64,000 nt of DNA from Bacillota bacterium (GCA_023441055.1 JAEZQY010000041.1:132454-196453); one strand, 5' to 3'; positions 8,416 to 18,124 are shown, numbered from the stretch's first letter. The notes: a model not told the origin generated them from the letters alone. Numbers and translations are program-made.

Positions 8416-9195
8416 ATGGATCCTAGTACAAAATATAACGTCCCCGCTCTAGAGAGAGCTCATCGCATCATCAGCTTAATCGCCGATCATCCCTCTCGCT
8501 GGAAGCTCATTGATCTGTCCAGGAAGCTGGATATCAACAAGAGCTCCATGTATTCGCTGCTGCAGACGATGGAACGGCTTGGCTGGCTGAACAAGGATGA
8601 GAGCGATCACTATGAATTGGGTTCCTTCTTCGGTCGTACAGGCGCCCTGTACTTCAGCCAATTCGATCTCGTTTCCCTGTTTCATCGTGAGGGAGCAATC
8701 GTCAGGGACCGTATTCAGGAGACACTTCAGCTTGGCAGGCTTGACGGTGGAGATGTGTTCTATCTGGCCAAAGTCGAGGCTCCCTCCTCTGTGAAGATCA
8801 GATCGGAGCCTGGAATGACATGGTCCGCCTATGCGACCGGCTTGGGCAAGGCCATGCTCGCGGAACTGAGCGATTCCGAGATTGCACTGCTATATCCACA
8901 GGAGAAGCTGCCTAGCTTTACTCCGAATACGATCGCGACGCCAGTCGAACTTATCGAACAGCTTGCTAACGTGCGAGAGTCCGGCATCGCTTTCGATGAA
9001 CAAGAGGCAGTGCCTGGTTTCAGCTGTATTGCCGCGCCAATCCGAGGCGCAGACGGCCGTGTCATCGCCGCTGTCAGCTGCTCCATCCCGCAATCCAATT
9101 GGGCGCACAAGAAGGAGCAGGTTATTGCCGAGATCACCTCACTTGCGAAGTTGTTATCACACGAATCAATCCTATTAGATAGGGGCAGGTCATGA
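8416..9195 (+). CDS. IclR family transcriptional regulator
   Basis: 259 residues. A winged helix (residues 8-65: ALERAHRIISLI, then LSRKLDINKSSMYSLLQTME) is followed by the IclR effector-binding domain, with WSAYATGLGKAMLAEL around residue 140 and GFSCIAAPIRGADGRVIAAVS near 200. Such proteins bind small acids and repress or activate catabolic genes. GAGGGGGTGA lies about 13 nt before the ATG. The FAH gene follows after 75 nt, probably in the same transcript, and is the likeliest target together with the BASS transporter. Confidence 0.92.
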   Translation: MDPSTKYNVPALERAHRIISLIADHPSRWKLIDLSRKLDINKSSMYSLLQTMERLGWLNKDESDHYELGSFFGRTGALYFSQFDLVSLFHREGAIVRDRIQETLQLGRLDGGDVFYLAKVEAPSSVKIRSEPGMTWSAYATGLGKAMLAELSDSEIALLYPQEKLPSFTPNTIATPVELIEQLANVRESGIAFDEQEAVPGFSCIAAPIRGADGRVIAAVSCSIPQSNWAHKKEQVIAEITSLAKLLSHESILLDRGRS

Positions 9196-9270
9196 CACAT
9201 AGGTAATAGAACGCTTGACGAGCAGATTTTACTATTCACGATTACGAAAATGATGAGGGGTAATAACGAC

Positions 9271-10164
9271 ATGAGATTATTAACTTATAAGGATAACGAG
9301 CAGTACCGGCTGGGCATCTCGACCAATCATGGCGTACTAGATGTGGCATCAACCGCCCGGCAGTTAGATGTAAAGGAAGTACCGTTCACGATTCACGATG
9401 TCATTGATCAGGGCAATACCGCCATCGCAGCATTGCAAGCGCTGGTCGATCAAGCGTCGAACACTACCGCAACCAACTGGCTGAAGGAAGATGATCTGCA
9501 GCTGGCGCCATGTGTGACGCATCCGGGCAAGATCATCTGCGTCGGTCTGAACTATCGCAAGCATGCGGAAGAGACGAACTCGCCGATACCGCAGTATCCG
9601 ATCCTGTTCAATAAATTCAATAACACGCTGAGTGCGCACGGTGACGTCATCACGCTCCCACGCGTGACAGAGAAGGTAGATTACGAGGCTGAGCTTGTCA
9701 TCGTGATCGGCAAGACAGCCAAGTACGTCAACAAGGAAGACGCACTGGACTACGTGTTCGGATATTGCAATGTCAACGACTTGTCTGCACGAGACCTGCA
9801 GATGCGAACTCCGCAATGGCTGCTCGGCAAGACGTGCGATGGCTTCTCGCCACTCGGCCCGTACCTCGTCACCGCCGACGAAGTTGGCAATCCGAATAAT
9901 CTGCAGATCCAGGCAATTGTGAACGGCGAAGTGCGCCAAAATTCCAACACGGGCGATATGATCTTCCATTGCGATGAGATCGTCAGCTACATCTCGCAGC
10001 ACTTCACCCTATCCCCCGGCGATATCATCCTGACCGGAACACCCGAAGGCGTCGTGATGGGTTATCCGCCGGAGCGTCAAGTGTTTCTTCAGGACGGCGA
10101 CACGGTTACGATCCAGATCGAGAAGCTTGGCTCGCTGACGAACCGGTTCTCCGCAGAGCATTAG
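9271..10164 (+). CDS. Fumarylacetoacetate hydrolase (FAH) family protein
   Basis: 297 residues. The FAH catalytic domain spans about 85-290: GKIICVGLNYRKHAEE, metal ligands in DYEAELVIVIG (two Glu) and NDLSARDLQ (Asp), and the closing TGTPEGV. Family members cleave or isomerise 2,4-diketo acids with Mg or Mn. Real options are an acylpyruvase, homoprotocatechuate enzyme or diketo-deoxysugar-acid hydrolase. Nearness to a rhamnosidase makes 2,4-diketo-3-deoxy-L-rhamnonate an attractive substrate, but this is inference. ATG 9271 is favoured over 9250 because GAGGGG lies 9 nt upstream. Confidence 0.88.
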   Translation: MRLLTYKDNEQYRLGISTNHGVLDVASTARQLDVKEVPFTIHDVIDQGNTAIAALQALVDQASNTTATNWLKEDDLQLAPCVTHPGKIICVGLNYRKHAEETNSPIPQYPILFNKFNNTLSAHGDVITLPRVTEKVDYEAELVIVIGKTAKYVNKEDALDYVFGYCNVNDLSARDLQMRTPQWLLGKTCDGFSPLGPYLVTADEVGNPNNLQIQAIVNGEVRQNSNTGDMIFHCDEIVSYISQHFTLSPGDIILTGTPEGVVMGYPPERQVFLQDGDTVTIQIEKLGSLTNRFSAEH

Positions 10165-10223
10165 GCATCTCGCTGCTTCATCCATGAACGAAGGGTCATC
10201 CTATGGATGGCCCTGTCCTATTC

Positions 10224-11909
10224 CTACCCTCCATCGAATAAAGCCTTAACCATTCGATAAGCTTGTTTCGGCTTCCGATATTCGTTCACAATCCCTTTAT
10301 TGTTGAATCCTCTTGCCCGATCTCTAAATCTCCATACATCACTTCTGATATCTGCGAATTGCCATACGAACATACCCGCCACAGATGCGTCCTCCAGGAA
10401 TATTCGAATGGCGCTATCCAGAATTAGCGATTGATAGTCCTCGCTGAATAGACGAGATTCCTCCCACGATGTATCGCCGAATATGCCAGCTCCTCCGAAT
10501 TCAGCCATAATAATCGGTTTGTCGGCGAGACCCTTGTCCAACATATGCGCTTTAAGCTCCTCGAGGAAGGTTTTAAAACCGTTCACATCCTTCTGGTACC
10601 ATCCATAATATTGATTAACACCAATCACATCGAACAAGCCCATTGTGATATCGTCGAAGGGCTTATGCGTCGCATAGGTGATCAATCGCTGGTTATCCAA
10701 CTCCCTCATTCGGTTCACCAGGAGCTCCGTGAATGCATACCCTTCTTGACTGCTAGTTTCGCATTCATTGTGCGCCGACCAGAAAATAATGCTTGGATGA
10801 TGCTTGTCTCGTCGGATCATCTCTTCCATCATGCCGAGTGCTCTTGTTTGCACGACAGGATCAGCCATATGCGCGCTTCCAAACTGCCAGAGCGGAATTT
10901 CCTCCCAGAAGACAATTCCCCGCTCATCCAGCAGATCAAGCCAGTACTTGCTGTTCGGATAATGCGATCCCCGGACTGCGTTGCTGCCCAGGTTCTGAAT
11001 AATGTCTAGATCCTTACTCATTAATGGCTGTGGAAAAGCAAACCCCCAATCCGGATGCTCCTCGTGACGGTTTACTCCCTTCAGGATAACCGGCTTACCG
11101 TTCATACAAATTTGCCCATCTCTAACTTCAACTGTTCGGAAGCCGATCCTATCCGTGTAATCATCCTCATCCGTACAGACATATATCAGATATAAGTGAG
11201 GCGACCCAATATCCCATAACTGGATGTTGGTCCACCGTTCTTGCCATTCATAGCTGACCTCATGCCCAGCAGGCACATGAATGCTGCCTCCGTAACGCTC
11301 ACCTGCGCCTTCCATAAGCAAATCAATGTCATGATTATGGGGAGAGAGGGATTGCAGTGTTACCTTTACCGTGACATCCACTGCTAAATCGATTAATTGA
11401 TAGTCAATTTCCATGCGATCAATATATACATCCGGCAGCTGCTGCAGCTCCACTGATCGGAAGATTCCGCCGTAATGGAACCAATCGACCCGCTCCAATG
11501 GAATGGTCTGGTTATCATGCGTATTGTCCACCCGGACCACTAGCTCATGCCTGCCACTGTCCAATTGTGTGCCTATCACCTCATAGGGGGAGAAGCTGCC
11601 ATAGTGCTCGCCCACATGCTTACCATTCAAGTAAATATCAGCTTGACCCGCGATGGAATGAAACACCAGACGAGTATGACAAGCCTTCGGCAAATAAAAC
11701 CAAGTACGATACCAGGCTACGCCTTCGTAATCGTACAAGCCGATATCATTGTTCCAGCAGCCCGGCACATTGGACTTCCTGCAATTCGAAGGGAATTGCG
11801 AATACCATTGTTGTTCGATACCGATATCATCAGGGTCTGTTACAAAGTCCCACAGGCCGTCTAACATGTGAGAATACCTTATGCGATGCTCCGGAAACGT
11901 GCGAATCAT
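10224..11909 (-). CDS. GH2 glycosidase, beta-glucuronidase-like
   Basis: 561 residues in GH2 order: jelly-roll sugar-binding domain (1-175), immunoglobulin-like domain (about 175-265), TIM barrel (from about 270). The acid/base Glu is in SAHNEC and the nucleophile Glu in IIMAEFGG. Near the end, NNKGIVNEYRKPK carries the N-x-K motif that reads the carboxylate in beta-glucuronidases. No signal peptide. It is the last gene of a minus-strand operon behind two permeases and an AraC sensor, 27 nt after that sensor, with GGAGAG 7 nt before the ATG. It probably processes the imported oligosaccharide. Confidence 0.88.
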   Translation of the reverse strand: MIRTFPEHRIRYSHMLDGLWDFVTDPDDIGIEQQWYSQFPSNCRKSNVPGCWNNDIGLYDYEGVAWYRTWFYLPKACHTRLVFHSIAGQADIYLNGKHVGEHYGSFSPYEVIGTQLDSGRHELVVRVDNTHDNQTIPLERVDWFHYGGIFRSVELQQLPDVYIDRMEIDYQLIDLAVDVTVKVTLQSLSPHNHDIDLLMEGAGERYGGSIHVPAGHEVSYEWQERWTNIQLWDIGSPHLYLIYVCTDEDDYTDRIGFRTVEVRDGQICMNGKPVILKGVNRHEEHPDWGFAFPQPLMSKDLDIIQNLGSNAVRGSHYPNSKYWLDLLDERGIVFWEEIPLWQFGSAHMADPVVQTRALGMMEEMIRRDKHHPSIIFWSAHNECETSSQEGYAFTELLVNRMRELDNQRLITYATHKPFDDITMGLFDVIGVNQYYGWYQKDVNGFKTFLEELKAHMLDKGLADKPIIMAEFGGAGIFGDTSWEESRLFSEDYQSLILDSAIRIFLEDASVAGMFVWQFADIRSDVWRFRDRARGFNNKGIVNEYRKPKQAYRMVKALFDGG

Positions 11910-11936
11910 AAGCAGCTCTCCAATCGTATTTTAGAT

Positions 11937-14225
11937 TCACCTTTTAGTTAGGATGATTTCTCTATATTTACCCGGCGTTATTCCTTCATGCTTCTTAAAT
12001 AATCGAATAAACGCATTGCTGTTATAATAACCAACCTGTTCACTAATTTGCTTTATACTTAATTCCTTATCTGCTAATAATACTTTTGCTCGCTCTAATC
12101 GGAAATGAGTAATGACATCTAATATCCCCTCGCCTGTCTTCTCCTTATAAGTTCTGGAAATATAAATCGGATTCATCTCGAAATGATCTGCAATACGTGA
12201 GATATTCAAGTTTTCATCTGAATAATTATGCTTAATGAACGCATGGATGTTCTCTTGCAATTTACTATTATTACTCTTCTTGTTTTTCTCTATATACTCA
12301 GCGATATACTGTAATGTTTTATGCATTTCTACTTGCAAGTCCATAATCGTTTCACAGTTCGTCAAATTTACCATGGGGTTGATTTGCTCGAACATCCCGC
12401 TATTCTCTACACCAAGAACGCTCATAGCTTTCAAGAAGGTTCCCGTCATATCAAACATGAAGCACTTGGCCATTTCAATCGGCATCGCTGTGAGGGACTG
12501 TTCGAACATCTGATCCATCATAGACTTGGCATAATCATAATCGCCCGTTTTGATGCATTGAATAATTTTCTGCTCCTTCTCCAGCGTATAGAAGTAGTCT
12601 TGATTATCCACCTTCAAATCATCATAGCTAATAATGGTCCCGCTCCCCAGCAGCAGCTTGTATTCCATAGCTTCAATGGCATCCCTGTAGGCAAAGCTCA
12701 CGTTATTAATTCCGCTATGTATTCTACTGATAGATGCCGTAAACACAATTCGAAATCGCTTCCGAATAAATGTCTGGGCTCGCTCTATCGCCCCTCGCAG
12801 TTCCTTTTCATCTGAGCCTTTTCTTACATTGACTATACAGGCGAGCATATCATCGATTTCTAGGACTGTTGCGTATGACTGCTCATTCATGACCTCTTCT
12901 ACCACATTTTTTATGATTAAATGCACCAAGTCGAGTTGCTTCGCATCATCCCTCTCGCGGTCATAGAACAACTCGTTAAAGTCATCTATATATAAGATCA
13001 ATACAGCAAACAGATCGGTTTTCAGTCGAATGTCAAATGTAGCAAGCATTTCTTCGCGATATGCGTCATTTCCAACACGACCTTTAAGCAAGCGAACCAG
13101 AAAATTGGATAGCAATGCTTTTTGCTGCTGTTCTAATTTATGATTCATTCGATTGTACTCATCTATGGTTTGATCATACATACGCTCCAGAAATGCATAT
13201 TCATTTCTTGTGTTTCCCATCAATTCCTTTCTCGGAATGGACAGTTTTTCAATTAAGCGGTGAATCGGGTAATATTGTCGCTTCGACATCATATACGTTG
13301 CAATTGAACCGATGATAAGCGTTACAAGCAAGCTCACAATCCCGGTTTGACGAATTCGCTTAAGCTCACTGGTAAAGGATCGATCAGATATAATCATCAT
13401 ATAGTTCCATTCTGTTACATCAGATTTAATAGAGGCCACAACATACCGTTCGCCGTTCCACTCCGCATATCCGGATTCTGGATGGTCCATCGTATTCAGC
13501 AGTTCAGGTATACCCTCACTCGTATAAATGATCGGTTCATTATCTTTATTCAATATAACAACTTCACCATGATTAACCGCTTGTATGTTTTCGATCGCAC
13601 TATTGAGAATATCATTAGCAATCACGACGAAGATATTGGCCAGCGGATCCCCCGTGCCCTCCAGAGGCAGAGAATGTCCGTATATCAGAGAGTAGTTGAA
13701 TGACTCGCTTTTATTGGGAATAGAGAATAAATGCTGTTTATGTTCCTGCCTAACATAGGCATTCCATTGATCGAGAGAGATATCAAAATCATTCATTCGA
13801 AAAAATGCATCAGCTTCAAAATTTGAATCTGGTGAGACAACTAACTCTAGACCGCGATAATAGATAAATATATCATCAATCCAAGGATTCACCGCTTTCA
13901 TTGAGACCAATTCTCTAACGATTTGAAAAATCAGAATACGATCTGTATGCTCCAACGTTTGTTTATACATTAGATTTTGAACTCTCGGATTCAGCAGTAG
14001 CTGCATATTGATTTGTCTTGCATCTACGAATTGCTTATCAATCGTACTTTTCGTCTGCAATAATAAACCTTCATTGGCGGAGTGAATTTCATTTTCAATA
14101 ATGCTGACCGATTCTGCATACACAAAGAAACCGACAAAAATCGGAATGCTAAGAATGACGACATATGAAAGGATCCATGATAGGATAATGCTTCGCTTCT
14201 TATTTTGCCGATTGAACAATCTCAT
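11937..14225 (-). CDS. Membrane-bound AraC family regulator with extracellular sensor (YesS-like)
   Basis: 762 residues. TM1 (about 12-34), an extracellular Cache-like sensor, TM2 near 285-305 (VSLLVTLIIGSIATYMM), a cytoplasmic linker region, and an AraC-type DNA-binding domain at the end (about 660-760, closing EGITPGKYR). Such one-piece sensors couple external sugars to transcription of uptake and glycosidase genes. Its ATG overlaps the upstream permease stop (ATGA). It lies inside the transporter operon it presumably controls. Base composition is clearly AT-richer than the flanking housekeeping genes. Confidence 0.9.
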   Translation of the reverse strand: MRLFNRQNKKRSIILSWILSYVVILSIPIFVGFFVYAESVSIIENEIHSANEGLLLQTKSTIDKQFVDARQINMQLLLNPRVQNLMYKQTLEHTDRILIFQIVRELVSMKAVNPWIDDIFIYYRGLELVVSPDSNFEADAFFRMNDFDISLDQWNAYVRQEHKQHLFSIPNKSESFNYSLIYGHSLPLEGTGDPLANIFVVIANDILNSAIENIQAVNHGEVVILNKDNEPIIYTSEGIPELLNTMDHPESGYAEWNGERYVVASIKSDVTEWNYMMIISDRSFTSELKRIRQTGIVSLLVTLIIGSIATYMMSKRQYYPIHRLIEKLSIPRKELMGNTRNEYAFLERMYDQTIDEYNRMNHKLEQQQKALLSNFLVRLLKGRVGNDAYREEMLATFDIRLKTDLFAVLILYIDDFNELFYDRERDDAKQLDLVHLIIKNVVEEVMNEQSYATVLEIDDMLACIVNVRKGSDEKELRGAIERAQTFIRKRFRIVFTASISRIHSGINNVSFAYRDAIEAMEYKLLLGSGTIISYDDLKVDNQDYFYTLEKEQKIIQCIKTGDYDYAKSMMDQMFEQSLTAMPIEMAKCFMFDMTGTFLKAMSVLGVENSGMFEQINPMVNLTNCETIMDLQVEMHKTLQYIAEYIEKNKKSNNSKLQENIHAFIKHNYSDENLNISRIADHFEMNPIYISRTYKEKTGEGILDVITHFRLERAKVLLADKELSIKQISEQVGYYNSNAFIRLFKKHEGITPGKYREIILTKR

Positions 14226-15097
14226 CCCTTGATCGCTCCGATCATTACTCCTTTAACAAAATACTTTTGCAAAAGCGGATAGATAAGTAAAATGGGCAGT
14301 GTCGCGACCACTATAGCCGCATACTTAATGCTCTCGGCGATTGCGCCTACATCATCTACTCCCGCTGTGACATCGTCCAAGCTATTCTGTATGACGATCT
14401 CCCTGAGAATCAACTGCAACGGAAATAAGTCTCGATCCCTTAGGAAAATCATCGCATTAAACCATGAATTCCAATGCTGCACCCCGTAGAATAGGATCAT
14501 AACTGAGATGACAGGAAGCGATACCGGCACTACAATTTTAATCAGAATGACAAATTCATTCGCACCATCGATACGCGCTGATTCAATCAACCCCTCAGGC
14601 ACTTGCTCGAATGAAGTCCGCATGATGATCAGATTCCATGTGGAGATCGCTACCGGCAGCATTAAGGCGAGCAGGCTGTTCCCCAGATGCATAATGTTGT
14701 TCACTACCAGGTACATCGGAATAATTCCACCATGGAAGAACATCGTGAATACAATAGCCAACATGATGGGTCTGCCCAGCATCACATTTTTCCTAGATAA
14801 GGCATATGCCCCGAGGCTCGTTAAAACTAAATTGATAGCCGTTCCGAAGAGTACGACCGTAAGCGTATTCATATACCCGGATAGGATATTCGGATTTTTG
14901 GCAACAGCCTCGTAAGCCTTCACATTAAACTCCAACGGTCCATATAATAAGCCCGAATGTGCCATCAATAAATTAGAGTTACTGAAAGACGCGAACACAA
15001 CATGAAGAAACGGGTATACAGTAGCCAGCATCAGTATCATCATTATGATCATGTTGGAACAATCAAATAGCTTTTCACCTAATGTCCTCTTATGCAT
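14222..15097 (-). CDS. Carbohydrate ABC transporter permease, LplC/YtcP type
   Basis: 291 residues, six membrane segments, and the permease EAA loop (EGLIESARIDGANEFVILIKIVVPVSLP, about residues 175-200) that docks the ATPase. It ends in the usual FVKGVMIGAIKG of this subfamily. It pairs with the LplB-type permease 12 nt upstream to form the channel. AAGGAGAG sits 8 nt before the ATG. There is no ATPase gene in the operon; a shared MsmX-type ATPase encoded elsewhere is expected from related systems. Confidence 0.93.
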   Translation of the reverse strand: MHKRTLGEKLFDCSNMIIMMILMLATVYPFLHVVFASFSNSNLLMAHSGLLYGPLEFNVKAYEAVAKNPNILSGYMNTLTVVLFGTAINLVLTSLGAYALSRKNVMLGRPIMLAIVFTMFFHGGIIPMYLVVNNIMHLGNSLLALMLPVAISTWNLIIMRTSFEQVPEGLIESARIDGANEFVILIKIVVPVSLPVISVMILFYGVQHWNSWFNAMIFLRDRDLFPLQLILREIVIQNSLDDVTAGVDDVGAIAESIKYAAIVVATLPILLIYPLLQKYFVKGVMIGAIKG

Positions 15098-15109
15098 ACC
15101 ACGCTCTCC

Positions 15110-16045
15110 TTACCATAGACTCGTATCGTTAATTTTGCGACTAAACCAATTGGCAAAGATAAGAAGGGATAAATTTAGCGCAGATTGAAACAATCCTACT
15201 GCTGCAGCATAACTGAATTGAAAGCTTCCACCCAAGCCTACCCGATATACATAGGAATTGATTACATCCGCTGTTTCGTACGTTAATGGATTATATAGCA
15301 GTATGATTTTTTCATACCCTACATCCATCATCTTACCAATGTTTAAGATTAATAAGATAACAATGATCGGGAGCAAGCCCGGAATTGTAATATGCAGCAT
15401 TTTCTTAAATCTTCCTGCACCATCGACCGTTGCCGCTTCATACAGCTCCAAATTTATACTGCTTAAGGCAGCCAAATAAATAATCGTACCCCACCCGATA
15501 TTTTGCCAAATATCTGACGCTACAAATATGGTTCTGAAGTACTCAGGAGCGCCTAACAATGCCGTTCGTTCTCCTCCAAACCAAACGAATATATCCGTAA
15601 CCACGCCATCACGGGCTAGAAACTGTGTTAACATGCCACATACGACAACGATGGAAATGAAATGCGGAATATACGTAATCGTCTGTACCAGGCGCTTGAA
15701 CCAGCTCCTGGTGATTTCGTTAAGGAGCAAGGCTAGCAGAATAGGTGCAGTAAAGGCGAAGATCAACTGATATACATTAATGAGTAGCGTGTTTTTTACC
15801 ACCCGCCAGAAATGAATACTATTAAAAAAATACACGAAGTTCTCAAATCCTACCCAAGGGCTATCCCTAACCCCTTTCACAATATCATAGTTTTTGAAGG
15901 CGATAATAGAACCATACATAGGACCGTATTGAAAGATAGCATAATATAACACTACAGGTATTAACATAAAATAAATAAGCTTGTTGCGAATGAAATCCTT
16001 CTTCAATCGACTTAAATAGGTTCTACTCATAATTGTGTTTAGCAT
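15110..16045 (-). CDS. Carbohydrate ABC transporter permease, LplB/YteP type
   Basis: About 311 residues with six membrane segments, the LplB-family opening (MLIPVVLYYAIFQYGPMYG) and the EAA loop LYEAATVDGAGRFKKM near residue 205. It is the partner of the LplC-type permease. ATG 16045 is chosen over GTG 16054 because GGGTGA then lies 6 nt upstream. It follows the binding-protein gene across a strong stem-loop at 16070-16099. Confidence 0.92.
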   Translation of the reverse strand: MLNTIMSRTYLSRLKKDFIRNKLIYFMLIPVVLYYAIFQYGPMYGSIIAFKNYDIVKGVRDSPWVGFENFVYFFNSIHFWRVVKNTLLINVYQLIFAFTAPILLALLLNEITRSWFKRLVQTITYIPHFISIVVVCGMLTQFLARDGVVTDIFVWFGGERTALLGAPEYFRTIFVASDIWQNIGWGTIIYLAALSSINLELYEAATVDGAGRFKKMLHITIPGLLPIIVILLILNIGKMMDVGYEKIILLYNPLTYETADVINSYVYRVGLGGSFQFSYAAAVGLFQSALNLSLLIFANWFSRKINDTSLW

Positions 16046-16069
16046 GTCATTCACCCGTCTTTATGAATT

Positions 16070-16099
16070 GAGAAGGGGGGAGTTGCCTCCCCCTTTCTC
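16070..16099 (-). terminator. Intercistronic stem-loop between binding protein and permease genes
   Basis: GAGAAAGGGGGAG pairs with CTCCCCCCTTCTC around GCAA. No U-tract follows, so it is more likely an mRNA-stabilising or partial attenuation stem that keeps binding-protein levels above permease levels. Confidence 0.75.
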
Positions 16100-16101
16100 A
16101 T

Positions 16102-17766
16102 TTATCTGTTCGTATAGCGATCAACTTGTGCCTGACGTAATTCCACTAATCTTCCGACACCTAAGCTTTCCAGCCGCTCCACATACCGATCGAAATTCGC
16201 AATAGGGTCATTGCCCATAATAAACCGGAGCGTCATCTCCTCTTGATACGTATTGATCTCAGATGTTAATCTTGCAATTTCTTGAGCCTCTTCAGGTGTC
16301 GCACTCGCATTAGGCATCTTCCGTTTATACGCTTCCTCCGGATTTTGACTCCAAATCGTTAACGCATCGATTTGCTCAGGAAGCTCGTATTGTTGCTGTG
16401 CGACACGGATGTCATTATTGATGCCGGGGCCCGAATAGTTGGCTCTGGCATACTTGCCTAATGCATGATTGAAATTCAGTCCCTCAGGATTCTTCATGAT
16501 CAGATCCGTAAATTTCGGATACCCGTCCACCAGATTATAGGTGAGTCCTTCAACACCGAAGTTTTTCAACATATGTCCTTCTTCACTGAATACATAATCG
16601 AACCATTTAATCGTCTCTACAGGGTAATCGTTCGCGGTCGTAATGGCTCCGCCTGATTGCGGATGATGTAAGGGAACTAACTCGATTAATTTAGGTTTTT
16701 CGCCTTTATTAAGAACAGGGTACGGAGCAGCGATCAGCTCATAATTGTCATTCAATTCAATGCCCGCTGCGGTGAAGTTCCCCATTGCGCTGCCCGCATA
16801 TCCGAAGAACGCGCCTGCATCCCCATTAATCGCCTTTCCTTGCCATGTGCTCCGATCATGGATCATGAAATCCGGATCTAGCAGCCCCTTCTCAATCCAA
16901 GCATGCATCAATTCCAAGTATGCCTTGAACTCAGGCTGCATCGGTCCATACTTCACCTTTCCGTTATCCAGGTAGAACTTTTCTCCGCCATTATTCCTCG
17001 CCTCAATACCGAATGCATAGAGTATCGGATTTACAAAGCCTACATCGAGTGACAACGGCGCTTTCGCACCTTTCTTATCCTTGAATGCTTGTAGTACAAT
17101 CTCCCACTCGTCTAAGGTTTCAGGCACTTCCAATTGTAATTCATCTAACCAGTCCTTGCGCAGCATCAGACCTGAATTGGCTACGATTTGCGACTTAGCA
17201 ACCGATGGCACCGTATAGATGACACCTGAATCTGTAGATATATCCTTCAATACATCCTGATTCTCATCGAAGTATTTCTTAATATTCGGAGCATGTTCAT
17301 TGATTAAATCATTCAGCGGAATGATGATACTATCGGAAATCGCTTTGGCTGGTCCGCCATTATATTTGCTTAACCAGTCGTATTCAATGATATCCGGTAA
17401 ATCCCGAGAAACGATCAGCAGATTAAACTGCTCATCAACACCGCTGGAGGAAGGATGGGTGAAGTTGATCTTTATATTCGAGCGCTTCTCTAATTCCTGA
17501 TACAGCAGCACTTCTCCTAAATGACTCACTGAAGCAGAGGCTGTGTTGTTTAGTACCGACCAGTAAGATAATTCAATTGGACTTTGGGGTTGTTCTGCCC
17601 CCTCTTGATTTGTTGTCTGCGAGCTGTCTCCGCTGTTACCTTGAACACTGTTAGTATTGTTCGTGCTGGTTGTGTTCGTTGTCTGGCTTGTGTTATTTGA
17701 GTTGCACCCCGCGATGATGAACACCATTACCAGAAGTATGACCGTGATGTGTTTTACTACTTTCAT
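16102..17766 (-). CDS. Extracellular solute-binding lipoprotein (LplA-like)
   Basis: About 554 residues. A lipoprotein signal peptide ends in the lipobox IAGC with Cys21, followed by a Ser/Thr/Asn/Gln-rich linker (about 22-60) and a large periplasmic-binding-protein fold of the LplA / cluster-1 sugar type. It captures an oligosaccharide for the two permeases downstream. ATG 17766 was chosen because AAGGGGAGG lies 8 nt upstream and the signal peptide begins correctly there. First gene of a five-gene minus-strand operon: binding protein, permease, permease, AraC sensor, GH2. Confidence 0.92.
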   Translation of the reverse strand: MKVVKHITVILLVMVFIIAGCNSNNTSQTTNTTSTNNTNSVQGNSGDSSQTTNQEGAEQPQSPIELSYWSVLNNTASASVSHLGEVLLYQELEKRSNIKINFTHPSSSGVDEQFNLLIVSRDLPDIIEYDWLSKYNGGPAKAISDSIIIPLNDLINEHAPNIKKYFDENQDVLKDISTDSGVIYTVPSVAKSQIVANSGLMLRKDWLDELQLEVPETLDEWEIVLQAFKDKKGAKAPLSLDVGFVNPILYAFGIEARNNGGEKFYLDNGKVKYGPMQPEFKAYLELMHAWIEKGLLDPDFMIHDRSTWQGKAINGDAGAFFGYAGSAMGNFTAAGIELNDNYELIAAPYPVLNKGEKPKLIELVPLHHPQSGGAITTANDYPVETIKWFDYVFSEEGHMLKNFGVEGLTYNLVDGYPKFTDLIMKNPEGLNFNHALGKYARANYSGPGINNDIRVAQQQYELPEQIDALTIWSQNPEEAYKRKMPNASATPEEAQEIARLTSEINTYQEEMTLRFIMGNDPIANFDRYVERLESLGVGRLVELRQAQVDRYTNR

Positions 17767-17940
17767 GTCCATTACCTCCCCTTCGTTATTCATTTTGTAA
17801 GCCCTTTCCTTTACACTTAAAATCATAGATCAAATACAATCAGGGGGTAAATCATCAATTTATTCGGTATCATTAAAACCACACTTCCAGCATCTTTATT
17901 TTCATATTCATCACTAAAAGCTGATAAATACTTGCCCCAG

Positions 17941-18036
17941 ATAAACGGCTCTGCCGTTCTGCTTCGCAGAGCGTTTCCGTTTAGCGTCGATATATAAGCA
18001 CCATTAAGTAGAAAACTTATAAAGTCTTATATATTC
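17941..18036. repeat. Dispersed intergenic element F, copy 2, with hairpin
   Basis: CGTTTAGCGTCGATATATAA then GCACCATTAAGT repeats 1604-1660 with few changes. The left part is rich in self-complementary pieces (CTCTGC / GCAGAG). It fills most of the gap 17767-18054; nothing else is recognisable there. Confidence 0.65.
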
Positions 18037-18054
18037 AAAATGTCACAGCAACAA

Positions 18055-18112
18055 AAAAGAGATCTACAACTATCATACTGTACAAGCAGTTATGATTGTT
18101 GTAGATCTCTTC
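18055..18112 (-). terminator. Terminator of mutY
   Basis: AAGAGATCTACAAC pairs with GTTGTAGATCTCTT over 14 bp; on the minus strand it runs into TTTTTTG. Confidence 0.9.
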
Positions 18113-18124
18113 CCTATGATTAAT

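Noticed and set aside
10190..10216. Hairpin GGGTCATCC / GGATGGCCC between convergent FAH and GH2 genes as a terminator
   Set aside because: Short stem and no clear T-tract, so not listed as a confident terminator.
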